From assembly GCF_014647215.1 (NCBI RefSeq), contig NZ_BMOT01000002.1, positions 124,001 to 188,000 of the forward strand: 64,000 bases of DNA. The letters run 5' to 3'. Below are positions 45,951-54,489 of the stretch, in pieces. The notes beneath the pieces were generated by a model, which saw only the letters and a program-made list of their open reading frames with translations, was not told the DNA's origin and did not search any database. The first letter of the stretch is position 1; each line of letters opens with the position of its first letter. Source of the stretch: Shewanella aestuarii. GTDB lineage: Bacteria; Pseudomonadota; Gammaproteobacteria; Enterobacterales; Shewanellaceae. Made by a program: the position numbers and the translations under genes.

Positions 45951-46679
45951 ATGACTAAATATCGTTTGGCGCATTATTTAGCCCTGTGCGGCGTAGCTTC
46001 AAGGCGCCAAGCCGCAAGATTTATCGAAGCGAATAGGGTAACAATTAACGGCCAAATTGTGGGTCACAGTGAGATAGTCTGTTTTGAATCCCAAGTCGCA
46101 ATTGTTGATGATATTCGACTCGATGGTGTTGTGATTAGCCCTCCTGAAAGCAAAGTCTATTGGTTGTACCATAAACCAGTGGGGATAGATTGTCGGTTGT
46201 TGGCAGCTGACCCCTCGAGCTTATTGCACTATTTACCCGATAGCCCGAGAGTTTTTCCTGCTGGGCGATTGGATAAAGATTCGCGTGGATTACTGCTGCT
46301 AACAAATGACGGCTACCTTAGCCAACGTTTAATGCACCCTGATTTTCACCACACTAAGACCTACCAAGTAGAAGTGAATAAGCCCTTTGATGATAGCTTT
46401 TTAAATATGATGAGCAGCGGGGTCAGTTATCATCAGGCAAAGCAGCAAGTGATGACGCAAGCCTGTAGTGTTATGCGGTTGGGGGAAACTCAATTTGAGA
46501 TTGTATTAACTCAGGGGCTTAACCGTCAAATACGCAGAATGTGTTGGGCGTTAGGTTACCGTGTTATCGATTTAAAACGCACGGCGATAGGGCGGGTAAC
46601 ATTAGGCAATCTTGCTGAGGCAAAACGGCGACCATTAATGGTCGCCGAATTAACTGATTTAACTAGTTTGATGGTTTGA
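45951..46679 (+). CDS. RsuA/RluF-family pseudouridine synthase
   Basis: A 242-residue rRNA or tRNA pseudouridine synthase. An N-terminal S4 RNA-binding domain (about 3-60; RLAHYLALCGVASRRQAARFIEANRVTING) is followed by the catalytic domain with the aspartate in FPAGRLDKDSRGLLLLTNDG and the C-terminal TQGLNRQIRRMCWALGYRVIDLKR. The last block is closest to RluF (23S U2604), but RluB and RluE share it. The usual basic tail of E. coli RluF is missing. It lies six bases after a DUF998 gene and is convergent with the S46 peptidase gene. Confidence 0.85.
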   Translation: MTKYRLAHYLALCGVASRRQAARFIEANRVTINGQIVGHSEIVCFESQVAIVDDIRLDGVVISPPESKVYWLYHKPVGIDCRLLAADPSSLLHYLPDSPRVFPAGRLDKDSRGLLLLTNDGYLSQRLMHPDFHHTKTYQVEVNKPFDDSFLNMMSSGVSYHQAKQQVMTQACSVMRLGETQFEIVLTQGLNRQIRRMCWALGYRVIDLKRTAIGRVTLGNLAEAKRRPLMVAELTDLTSLMV

Positions 46680-46715
46680 ACTAATCTACTTAACCTGAGT
46701 AAATTAACTCAATAC

Positions 46716-46775
46716 GGTTAGGTCTGTTGACGTTTGAAGCAAAAATCACCTTGAAAATTCAACAAGACCTAAACC
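46716..46775. repeat. Imperfect inverted repeat between convergent genes
   Basis: GGTTAGGTCTGTTGA (46716-46730) is nearly the reverse complement of TCAACAAGACCTAAACC (46759-46775), with two single-base insertions and a 28-base loop. It lies between the 3' ends of the pseudouridine synthase and the S46 peptidase and has no T-run. Confidence 0.5.
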
Positions 46776-46792
46776 AAGTTGCTTCATGTTAG

Positions 46793-48949
46793 TTACTTCA
46801 CAATTTCCATTTCTGCTAACAGATTATCAGCATTATCTAAATGCTCCATAACCCACAACATATAACGGCTATCTACTTGAATTGAACGGTTAGATTGATC
46901 GTCGTAACCCCAGTCACCAATAATACTTTCGTACACGCCATCAAATAATAAGCCGACTAATTCAGCACGGCCATTTAAGGTCGGTGAGCCTGAGTTACCA
47001 CCTGTGGTATCAAGCGTTGATAAGAAGTTAACTGGTACAGAATCAATGGATTTTACATAATAATCACCATATTGTTTCTGTTTGATTAGCTCTAATTGCT
47101 TAGCGGGTGCATCAAATGGATCTACACCTGTGTCTTTGGCGACTATGCCCTCTAAACGGGTGAATGGCACCGCCACTAAGCCATCTTGTGGTGAATAGCC
47201 TTTCACATTACCAATGCTTACACGTAAACTTGAGTTCGCATCGGCGTATACAGGCTTACCTAACTCACGGTTGTAAGCGATGATGGCATCCATATATTGT
47301 GGACGCACTTTCATTAAATCACCCGCAAGTTGTTTTCTGGCTTTTTCCCGCGCCATTCTTTCTTCATACGTACTCACAGCATATTGAATAAATGGATCGT
47401 TCGACTTTTTAAAGTCGGCAACGGATTTATTTATCCACGCCATGCGGGTTTCTTTATCAGAAAGTGTTGTGTTGGCGTACATGGTATCAAGTGTTTTAAT
47501 TAGCTTAGCTTGATCAAAATTGTTATCAATGCCGAAAGCTTTATCGAATGCGGTTAGGCGTTGGTCACTTGGTAGTGCAGCATATTTAATAATTAAGTCG
47601 GTTAACATTGCTTTATCAACGCTGGCAGCATATCGGCGTTCTATACGCTCCATACCTGAAATAAATTGCGTCATATCACGCTCTTGATAACCAGGCTCAC
47701 GCTCCATATCCGGCAATGTTTTCTCATTAGCAAGACGGTATAAGCTATCAGATGCGTTGATCATTGTGCTATAGCCCATATAGCTCATCAGCAAATCACG
47801 CTCTTGACCTTGTTCACCTTTAGCGATTAATTTGTCTAATTGAACTAAGACTTCGCCATACTTAGACTGACGTTTTTTGTCGGCTTTAATCCATTTAGCA
47901 AGTTTTTGCTCAAGACTTTTACGATCATCAAGCATGGTTGATTTACCATAAAACTCGATCATTGATGTGAAGTTTTTAGCGTAATTAGCTAGACCCGCAA
48001 TGGCACTTTCATATTTAATGCGTTCATCACTGCCTTCTGGTGCAGTGTCTTTGATGATTTCAATTAAACGCTCACGTAACACTTTACCTTCTGGATAAGC
48101 CCACTCAAACTGGTTTTCGACTTCGTTTGCTGTACGGTAACGATTAGTGCGGCCAGGGTATCCAGCAACCATGACAAAATCACCATCACTTACGCCTTTA
48201 GCTGAAACTTTAAGAAAGCTTTTTGGCTCGTAAGGTACGTTATCTTTATGAAAATCTGCAGGCTTGCCATCTTTACCCACGTAAGCGCGGTAGAAAGAAA
48301 AATCGCCGGTGTGACGAGGCCACATCCAGTTGTCAATATCGCCACCATATTTGCCGACACTGCCTGCTGGGTTGTAGGTTAAACGAACATCACGGATCTC
48401 AAGTTGTTTAACCAGATAATATTCTAAACCACCGTGGAAACTATATACCTGACAACGATATCCCGCTTCTTGTTCACACTCAGCAACTAAAGCTTTTTCT
48501 TGTTGTTCAATACCAGCATAAAAATCATTACCGACTTTGGCCATTTGGCCATTTTTCACTTTGCTGGTGACATCGGTAACCGCTTCGGTAACATAAACAC
48601 GAGAACCAGGTGTTGCAGGTAATTCTTCTTGGTAGGTTTTCGCTAAAAACCCTTCTTTGAGAAGGTTTTTCTCAGGGGTAGAGTTGTATTGAATTGACCC
48701 GTAAGCACAATGATGATTCGTAACAACTAGACCCTTTGGTGATACAAAAGACGCGGTACAACCGCCTAAGCTGATCACGGCATTCATTGGGAATTCAGTG
48801 AGCTTAGAAATTGATTTAGCATCTATTTCTAAGCCTTTTTCTTTCAGCATATCAGCCATAGCGGGTAATTGATGTGGCTGCCACATGCCTTCATCGGCTT
48901 GTGCAGTAAAGCTGGCAGCAATAGCAGCCGTTAGTAACCATTTTTTCAT
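46793..48949 (-). CDS. S46-family dipeptidyl peptidase (DPP7-like), exported
   Basis: A 718-residue exported serine dipeptidyl peptidase. A signal peptide (about 1-18, ending AQA) is followed by the chymotrypsin-like fold split by a helical domain. The catalytic residues are His about 80 (VVTNHHCAYGS), Asp in GGDIDNWMWPRHTGD and Ser about 653 (DTTGGNSGSP). After the serine, LLFDG carries Gly where DPP11 enzymes have Arg, which suggests DPP7-like preference for hydrophobic P1 residues over Asp/Glu. It probably releases dipeptides in the periplasm and complements the DPP4-type enzyme elsewhere in the window. It is a single gene. Confidence 0.92.
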   Translation of the reverse strand: MKKWLLTAAIAASFTAQADEGMWQPHQLPAMADMLKEKGLEIDAKSISKLTEFPMNAVISLGGCTASFVSPKGLVVTNHHCAYGSIQYNSTPEKNLLKEGFLAKTYQEELPATPGSRVYVTEAVTDVTSKVKNGQMAKVGNDFYAGIEQQEKALVAECEQEAGYRCQVYSFHGGLEYYLVKQLEIRDVRLTYNPAGSVGKYGGDIDNWMWPRHTGDFSFYRAYVGKDGKPADFHKDNVPYEPKSFLKVSAKGVSDGDFVMVAGYPGRTNRYRTANEVENQFEWAYPEGKVLRERLIEIIKDTAPEGSDERIKYESAIAGLANYAKNFTSMIEFYGKSTMLDDRKSLEQKLAKWIKADKKRQSKYGEVLVQLDKLIAKGEQGQERDLLMSYMGYSTMINASDSLYRLANEKTLPDMEREPGYQERDMTQFISGMERIERRYAASVDKAMLTDLIIKYAALPSDQRLTAFDKAFGIDNNFDQAKLIKTLDTMYANTTLSDKETRMAWINKSVADFKKSNDPFIQYAVSTYEERMAREKARKQLAGDLMKVRPQYMDAIIAYNRELGKPVYADANSSLRVSIGNVKGYSPQDGLVAVPFTRLEGIVAKDTGVDPFDAPAKQLELIKQKQYGDYYVKSIDSVPVNFLSTLDTTGGNSGSPTLNGRAELVGLLFDGVYESIIGDWGYDDQSNRSIQVDSRYMLWVMEHLDNADNLLAEMEIVK

Positions 48950-49090
48950 TGAGATAAGTCCATTTTTTTAAGTCATTATTCGAGGTCGTTTTACCCAAAT
49001 AAGTAAGTTATCACCTACATAAGATGACGTTTTAATATTATTGTTAGTATGAGTAGCGGGCGAGATTTTATCGCGCTATGCGCCAATAAA

Positions 49091-49114
49091 AAAGTCAGGC
49101 CGGAACCTGACTTT
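49091..49114 (-). terminator. Terminator of the aromatic amino acid permease gene
   Basis: AAAGTCAGG (49091-49099) pairs with CCTGACTTT (49106-49114). The A-run on its left gives a U-run on the minus transcript. Confidence 0.85.
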
Positions 49115-49170
49115 AACAAAACTTTTACTGGCTTAACAGCGGTAGAAAAAAACGTTACAAACTAGGGCCG

Positions 49171-50373
49171 TTATCCTAACGCTACAGTTAATTGTGCAAT
49201 CACGATAATGGCACCAATTAACCCTGTGACAATAAGCGCTGGAGTGCCTCCAGACACCTGATATCCACCTAAGTTTTGCGCGCGTTGTTTTAGCGCCATG
49301 GTAATAGGTAATAAGATAATCATTACGACTAAAGGAATGGCTGCAAAGCCTAACACTTTGAAAAAACCATCCGGGTAAAATAAAGCACACAGCAGTGGCG
49401 GAATAAAAGTAATTAACCAGGTTTGTATTCTACCGGCTAAATTACTCCTGGCTCTGGTTAGTTCAGCAACATAATCAAATAAACTCATAGTGACCCCTAA
49501 GAAAGAGGTTATCAAAGCTAGATTGGCAAAAAGATCAATACATTGGCTAACAATTTCAGATTCGGCTAACCCTTGTAGTGCTAAAACCAATTTAGGTAGT
49601 GAGCCTTCCAGACCGTGAACCGCAGGGCCGCCTAATGTGCCTAAGGTAACAAGTAACCACAATATGTAGCAAACCAAAGGGATGGTAGAGCCGATAAGCA
49701 ACACTTTACGTAATGAAACAGCATCGCCATCTAAGTACCTAACGATAGTGGCAATGCATACGTGAAATCCAAACGAGGTAAAGACTACCGGAATAGCCGC
49801 AAGCCACAGATGGTTTAATTCGCTTCCTTTTGCGACTTCACTGACGGTATTGGTTAATACCACAGCAAGATTCACATCAGGTAATAAGAAGGCGACGACT
49901 AAGACTAATAACACCACCATAGCACTGAAAAGAATACGTGAGACTTTATCAATCCAAGTGACACCTACTGCAATGATGCCACCAAAGAAAAGAGTAAAGA
50001 GTATTACCGCGCCCTGGTTACTCAGGTCAATGCCTAAAGGAGCCAGGCGAGTTTCAAGTAAAGATGAGCCACCCATCAAGTAAACCATGGTCAGGGCAAA
50101 TAAAAGGCTTAAAAATGATCCACCTTGAATTAATTGCCCCGTTTTACCCAATGTTTTACCGGTAATAGCGTGTACATTGTCGCCCACACCTGTGCGCAAA
50201 TTAATTTCTAGCATGAGTAATGCGGTGTAAGCTGAAATGCCCCAAATGACTACGAGAAGTAGGAGTGCAGGTATTATCCCTAATGCTGCTGTGGCTAAAG
50301 GCAGTGCTAACATGCCACCGCCAATAGCCGTGCCAGCGACTATTGAAATCGATCCAAGTATTTTAAAATTCAC
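49171..50373 (-). CDS. Aromatic amino acid permease (ArAAP family, TyrP/Mtr-like)
   Basis: A 400-residue inner-membrane symporter of the aromatic amino acid/proton family with eleven hydrophobic helices. The N-terminal SIVAGTAIGGGMLALPLATAALG and the later PVVFTSFGFHVCIATIVRYLDGD are family marks. Substrate choice between tyrosine and tryptophan cannot be made. It starts at GTG 50373, since the first helix follows directly. It is divergent from mneA and ends at a terminator. Confidence 0.9.
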   Translation of the reverse strand: MNFKILGSISIVAGTAIGGGMLALPLATAALGIIPALLLLVVIWGISAYTALLMLEINLRTGVGDNVHAITGKTLGKTGQLIQGGSFLSLLFALTMVYLMGGSSLLETRLAPLGIDLSNQGAVILFTLFFGGIIAVGVTWIDKVSRILFSAMVVLLVLVVAFLLPDVNLAVVLTNTVSEVAKGSELNHLWLAAIPVVFTSFGFHVCIATIVRYLDGDAVSLRKVLLIGSTIPLVCYILWLLVTLGTLGGPAVHGLEGSLPKLVLALQGLAESEIVSQCIDLFANLALITSFLGVTMSLFDYVAELTRARSNLAGRIQTWLITFIPPLLCALFYPDGFFKVLGFAAIPLVVMIILLPITMALKQRAQNLGGYQVSGGTPALIVTGLIGAIIVIAQLTVALG

Positions 50374-50552
50374 GAACGTATCCCAAAAATTATTATTCTA
50401 ATTGCAAACGACAGTAGCAGAATGCCAACAACTCAAGCAAGTGACTTGCACCTTTAAAGGGCTTTAGCACTGTTTAGAAACAATTACATAACATTTGCAG
50501 GCGATTAATTAAACCTCATCGTTGCAATGGTGTAGCATTACAACAAGGTGTA

Positions 50553-50581
50553 TTGCTCCGCTATTTATATTAGGGTATATT
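50553..50581 (+). promoter_or_regulatory. Sigma-70 promoter of the mneA riboswitch transcript
   Basis: TTGCTC (50553-50558) and TATATT (50576-50581) are separated by 17 bp. Transcription would start only a few bases before the manganese riboswitch motif. Confidence 0.6.
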
Positions 50582-50587
50582 GCCGCC

Positions 50588-50774
50588 TCGTTTAGGGGAG
50601 TAGCTAGCCTGAGTTGTATTTTCATTTAATCAATAAGGCGTTTATATCAACATAATTGGCCATATCGCCATGGTATAAACAACAAAGATAATACTTTGTT
50701 AAGCAAGACCTAGTACGGTAATAGCGACTTTGAGGGTAGGCTATTGCTTGTGCTTGGTTAAACTTTACCCTCAA
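50588..50774 (+). promoter_or_regulatory. yybP-ykoY manganese riboswitch and expression platform
   Basis: GGGGAGTAGC (50595-50604) and GCAAGACCT (50703-50711) are the two conserved arms of the yybP-ykoY Mn2+ riboswitch, as in the E. coli mntP leader, with a variable stem between. Downstream are two hairpins that exclude each other: AATAGC (50720-50725) with GCTATT (50740-50745), and TTGAGGGTA (50730-50738) with TACCCTCAA (50766-50774). The second ends five bases before the AGGA of mneA and has no U-run, so control is more likely at translation than at termination. Confidence 0.85.
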
Positions 50775-50789
50775 CTTTAGGATACTTCT

Positions 50790-51344
50790 GTGGAAGCACT
50801 TTTCACTTCAACCTTTACTGTAGCCATTGCCGAAATTGGCGATAAAACTCAATTGCTTGCGTTACTATTGGCCGCGCGATTTCGTAATAAATCGGCCATT
50901 ATTCTTGGTATCTTCCTTTCTACATTAATTAATCATTTTGCCGCCGCTTGGCTAGGTCAATTTGCATTTAGCTGGCTTGATCCTCAATGGGCGCGGTACT
51001 TGATCGCAGCATCATTTGTTGCCATCGCAATCTGGGTACTTGTGCCAGATAAAATGGATGATGACGATAACCGTTTCTATAAGCTAGGCGCTTTTGCAGC
51101 AACCTTTATATTATTTTTTATCGCTGAAATGGGTGATAAAACTCAAATTGCAACAGTGGTGCTAGCGGCAAAATATGATGCACTGTCGATGGTTGTTTTA
51201 GGCACAACCTTAGGCATGTTAATTGCCAATGTACCTGTGGTATTGCTTGGTCATTTTAGTGCGGAGAAACTGCCAATGAAGTTAATTCATCGATTATGTG
51301 CGGTGTTATTTGCGCTTTTGGGGATCGCCACCCTCTTTTATTAA
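50790..51344 (+). CDS. mneA: Manganese exporter MneA (UPF0016/GDT1 family)
   Basis: A 184-residue inner-membrane protein with six helices in two inverted repeats, each with the acidic cation motif: AEIGDKTQLLALLLAARF near residue 14 and AEMGDKTQIATVVLAAKY near 112. The family (UPF0016/GDT1/TMEM165) exports Mn2+ in Vibrio (MneA). It starts at GTG 50790 with AGGA upstream. The preceding yybP-ykoY riboswitch, which switches genes on at high Mn2+, supports the assignment strongly. Confidence 0.93.
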   Translation: MEALFTSTFTVAIAEIGDKTQLLALLLAARFRNKSAIILGIFLSTLINHFAAAWLGQFAFSWLDPQWARYLIAASFVAIAIWVLVPDKMDDDDNRFYKLGAFAATFILFFIAEMGDKTQIATVVLAAKYDALSMVVLGTTLGMLIANVPVVLLGHFSAEKLPMKLIHRLCAVLFALLGIATLFY

Positions 51345-51415
51345 CTTGTTTGGGGTTTAGACATTAGAGTGACCCATGTCTAAACCCTTTAAGCTAATGA
51401 GGACGATGGACTAGA

Positions 51416-52555
51416 TCATACTGTTGTAAGGTATTCAGGGGGGATATTAGTTCGTTCGATAGCATCAATCTGGGTTAACGTTTCAAATTTATCTGCAACC
51501 ATATCCACTCTATATTCATCAGGTAGTTTTTTGGTAAACCCCTGCGGGTTATTAATAACTTGGATGAGTTTATCAGCCAGTATTTGTGTGATTTTCAATG
51601 ATGAATCATTAACAGAAGCCGTTTTGAGGCTCGATTTATTTTTCAAATCTGGAAATAGATCGACCAGACCAGGAAAGTCATCACCCAGCAGCTCTTTAGC
51701 GCCAACGGTAGTCGTTGCAACGATAGGAATATTTAATGCCATCGCCTCCAAAAGCACGTATCCCATAGATTCAAATTCAGAACAGAGCACTAGACATTTA
51801 GCCCTTACCAAAATATTCCAAGGATTAACTTGGCTTCCTAGAAAGTGAACTTTGCTTTTTACATGACTTTTGTTCGCCATTGTGTAGAGCTTTTCAGTTA
51901 TTGGACCATTTATTTGTGGTTCATCGCCGATAAATACCATATCCATTTTTGCGTTGAGTTGTTGATTTTCTAAGTATGAGGCTAACAATATTTCTTGCTT
52001 TTTTTCTGGACCAAATCGTCCAATATGTAAAATAAACTGCTTTGGCAAATCAATATTACAAGATTTGTTAGCTTGTTTGATCACCGAGTGCGCATCAAAA
52101 GGATTAGGTAGATATACTGGTGATTGTTTTGTATAGGGTTTTAGTCTGGTAGCTAGCTCGTTTGATATCACGAAATTACTGCGACTATAGTGCTGTTTAT
52201 GTAATTTGGCTCTTTGCTTAATGCGGGAAATAAAGGATGTTGCCTGAGTGAGCTTGTATGTTGGATCACCATGCACAATGGTAATCGTTCCCTTTTTGGG
52301 CGCGTAAGCATGGGCGGCATTATTGACTAACACCAGCAATTCAGAAGATTTAACTTTATAACCAAGTAACTGCCATTTTTTAATGTTTTTGACAGTTGAG
52401 AATGGAAGCCATCTATTGAGGTCATCTTCAGTATTATTGCCCAAATTCCATATTTCAATAGCGTGTCCGCGGGAAGCTAATGCTTTGGAGAGAAGCCATG
52501 TTGCGGTTTCCACTCCGCCATAACAGATATGCCTGACGACAAATATATATTTCAT
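51416..52555 (-). CDS. GT4-family glycosyltransferase
   Basis: A 379-residue cytosolic glycosyltransferase with the two-Rossmann GT-B layout. The N-terminal VVRHICYGGVETATWLLSKALASRGH binds the acceptor. The C-terminal half has FILHIGRFGPEKKQEILLASY and the E-x7-E motif EFESMGYVLLEAMALNIPIVATT. It probably adds a sugar from a nucleotide donor to a polysaccharide or lipopolysaccharide, but no other polysaccharide gene is nearby, so the product is unknown. It is a lone gene next to an AT-rich gene-free stretch, which may mark recent acquisition. Confidence 0.88.
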   Translation of the reverse strand: MKYIFVVRHICYGGVETATWLLSKALASRGHAIEIWNLGNNTEDDLNRWLPFSTVKNIKKWQLLGYKVKSSELLVLVNNAAHAYAPKKGTITIVHGDPTYKLTQATSFISRIKQRAKLHKQHYSRSNFVISNELATRLKPYTKQSPVYLPNPFDAHSVIKQANKSCNIDLPKQFILHIGRFGPEKKQEILLASYLENQQLNAKMDMVFIGDEPQINGPITEKLYTMANKSHVKSKVHFLGSQVNPWNILVRAKCLVLCSEFESMGYVLLEAMALNIPIVATTTVGAKELLGDDFPGLVDLFPDLKNKSSLKTASVNDSSLKITQILADKLIQVINNPQGFTKKLPDEYRVDMVADKFETLTQIDAIERTNIPPEYLTTV

Positions 52556-52944
52556 AAAGATGCCTTTAAGCGATTTTTTATCACTTAGTATTTCAAATAA
52601 TGTTGAGCTTTTTGGACGTTGTTACATGAATGGTCGGATTGATTGTCAACTAAAAAAATGATGTAACACCTTAATTTTAAGCGGTTCAGGTAAGCTAAAA
52701 ATGAGGGAGTATAAGGAGTGTGATCTTGCGCAGATTTTGTTTTATCTTATTAATTTAAATGATTATTTTTGTTAATTTCTGGTGTGAAAAAATGCTATAG
52801 GTGTTAGGTTACTGTTTGTTTTTGGTGGGATTTGATAGCACTTTGTTATTGCTCATAATGATCATTAGAATCAAGTTGGAAGAGGTGTGATATCAACAGA
52901 ATAGACTGGCATAAAATAATGCTTAGCAGTCTATGCTGATTGGG
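52556..52944. other. AT-rich gene-free stretch with a hairpin
   Basis: No convincing gene. One hairpin is visible: TAGACTG (52902-52908) with CAGTCTA (52927-52933), and inside it GCAT with ATGC. It lies just after the end of the LprI/MliC-like gene, without a U-run. The rest is A/T-rich sequence upstream of the glycosyltransferase and probably holds its promoter. Confidence 0.4.
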
Positions 52945-53556
52945 TTACTTCTGAATTTGGCAAATAATCGGCGGTTGCTCAAAAAACGTTAAGGTGGCTT
53001 CTTGCTGATGTGTCCACAAGGTCGCATTTTGAGCTTGATATTTTGCGCCAGAGCCTGTGCGGGTTACAAAACCTAGGGCTGGATCACTGGGCGGCTGCTG
53101 AGCTGAGCTATAACTGAATACCGCAGCAGGGAGCAGGGTATTATTATAAAAATAAACGCTTAATTGAAATGCGGGTTCATTGTCGCACACATAATAAGTT
53201 GGACTGGGTACTTCAACACTTCCTGCTGAAATTTGCAATTCGGTTATACGAGTTTGATAACTTGCGCGGGTGCATTCGGTTTTGTCTTCCGCTTTCCAGC
53301 ATTCATTACGACCTTTTATCCAGCCGCGTTGTTGGGCTGTTAAGGTTTGAGCATCATGGTGACTAAGTTGTTTGATGGCTTGTGAATATAATGGCTGCAA
53401 CTGTTTATCTAGTTGCGATAATTCATCAGATTGACAAATCAATTTTTCAATTGAATCTTGGGCTTTATTGCAGTTGTAACTGGGTGAGGGAGAGCTAGCA
53501 ATAGCTGAAAAACTCAATCCTAAACTGGTTAAACTCAGTATCCATCCATTTTTCAT
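52945..53556 (-). CDS. Exported protein combining LprI-like (DUF1311) and MliC-like segments
   Basis: From ATG 53556, behind AAGGAAA, the protein is 203 residues with a signal peptide (about 1-20). The first mature part (about 25-100) has the cysteine pattern and the LCRA-like layout of DUF1311/LprI (YNCNKAQDSIEKLICQSDELSQLDKQLQPLYSQAI...QRGWIKGRNECW). The second part (about 120-203) resembles MliC, the C-type lysozyme inhibitor, with YYVCDNEPAFQLSVYFYNN and GSGAKYQAQNATLWTHQQEATLTF. Both families inhibit lysozyme, so a periplasmic lysozyme inhibitor is the best guess. A frame start at 53595 adds 13 residues and hides the signal peptide. Confidence 0.75.
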   Translation of the reverse strand: MKNGWILSLTSLGLSFSAIASSPSPSYNCNKAQDSIEKLICQSDELSQLDKQLQPLYSQAIKQLSHHDAQTLTAQQRGWIKGRNECWKAEDKTECTRASYQTRITELQISAGSVEVPSPTYYVCDNEPAFQLSVYFYNNTLLPAAVFSYSSAQQPPSDPALGFVTRTGSGAKYQAQNATLWTHQQEATLTFFEQPPIICQIQK

Positions 53557-53674
53557 CCGCGGATTTCCTTTGCTATTTGACAAGACTGCAATCATGACTT
53601 ATTCGCCGATTACTGGCAAATTAACATCTTGTCATCTTGTCAAAATAGCAACCATTAATAAGCTTAAACATAAT

Positions 53675-53863
53675 TTAAGCGGTAGTATTAATGTTGTGAC
53701 CTGTGTTTCCTACGGGTGCAGGAGGAGCAGCGGCTTCAATAAGTTGCAACGCCATTTGGCCTTCAACTTTTTGTTGCTCTTTAGCCATAACAGCAACTTT
53801 GAGGCTGCTAGCCGAATCGATAGAAGTAGGCATATTACTGGGTGCATTTACTGAAATTGTCAT
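53675..53863 (-). CDS. YjfB-like small protein (putative motility-associated)
   Basis: From ATG 53863, seven bases after AGG, the protein is 62 residues. The middle VAVMAKEQQKVEGQMALQLIEAA and the end APVGNTGHNINTTA fit small YjfB-like proteins, annotated as putative motility proteins in several bacteria. The match is to a short, loosely defined family, so it is tentative. The longer frame from 53902 adds 13 residues without support. It lies alone between the LprI/MliC-like gene and the OhrR-like regulator. Confidence 0.6.
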   Translation of the reverse strand: MTISVNAPSNMPTSIDSASSLKVAVMAKEQQKVEGQMALQLIEAAAPPAPVGNTGHNINTTA

Positions 53864-53977
53864 ATAAGCCTCATTTTTCATTACACACAAAAATTGTGTC
53901 ACCTAACAATATCGGCCGTTCGCCAATATTCTATATGATAATAGTGTATCAATATGCATCTTGCCAAAAGGTTATAG

Positions 53978-53989
53978 ATTGCGCGCAAT
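53978..53989 (+). promoter_or_regulatory. Palindrome upstream of the OhrR-like gene (candidate operator)
   Basis: ATTGCGCGCAAT is a perfect 12-bp palindrome, 42 bp before the regulator's ATG. TATACT (54000-54005) lies just downstream as a possible -10. Auto-repression by a MarR-family dimer through such a palindrome would be typical. Confidence 0.4.
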
Positions 53990-54030
53990 TAGATTATGAT
54001 ATACTGACTCGAAATAATGAGGGGATAATT

Positions 54031-54489
54031 ATGTCACCAACCAACCCGTTAGCACTTGAAAATCAGGTGTGTTTTTCTTTATATAGCGTCACTAACGCGA
54101 TGATCCGCGCATATCGTCCCTTGTTAGATGAGTTATCACTCACCTATCCACAATATTTAGCCATGTTGGTTTTGTGGAAAGAACCAGGTATCAGCGTTAA
54201 AACCTTAGGTGAAAAATTGCATTTAGACTCCGGCACTTTGACGCCGCTACTAAAACGTCTAGAAGTGAAAAAGTTAGTGATCCGCGGCCGAAGTGAACAA
54301 GATGAGCGAGTGCGCGTGTTACACCTTACTGAAGAAGGTCAAGCATTACGTCAACAAGCAGAAAAAGTGCCCGACATGATGCGCTGCAAGGTTGGTGGTG
54401 ATATTGATCAATTGCAACAGCTTAAAAGCTTGTGTGATAACGCATTAAAAATATTAAATTCGGATAAGGCTTCAAGTTGTGAAATGTGA
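54031..54489 (+). CDS. MarR-family regulator, OhrR-like
   Basis: A 152-residue MarR-family repressor with a winged helix in the middle ([67 protein letters not shown]). The N-terminal [23 protein letters not shown] holds a cysteine at about residue 14, the position of the peroxide-sensing cysteine of OhrR. It starts at ATG 54031 behind GAGGGGA; the longer frame from 53842 runs through non-coding sequence. No ohr gene is adjacent. Its end overlaps rlmC by 11 bases. Confidence 0.83.
   Translation: MSPTNPLALENQVCFSLYSVTNAMIRAYRPLLDELSLTYPQYLAMLVLWKEPGISVKTLGEKLHLDSGTLTPLLKRLEVKKLVIRGRSEQDERVRVLHLTEEGQALRQQAEKVPDMMRCKVGGDIDQLQQLKSLCDNALKILNSDKASSCEM

Noticed and set aside
49133..49390. Minus-strand 85-codon frame within the permease gene
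   Set aside because: It overlaps the aromatic amino acid permease in another frame and has no start signal or recognisable content.
53842..54030. N-terminal extension of the OhrR-like protein
   Set aside because: The extension passes through the promoter and palindrome, and ATG 54031 has a strong Shine-Dalgarno and the family N-terminus.
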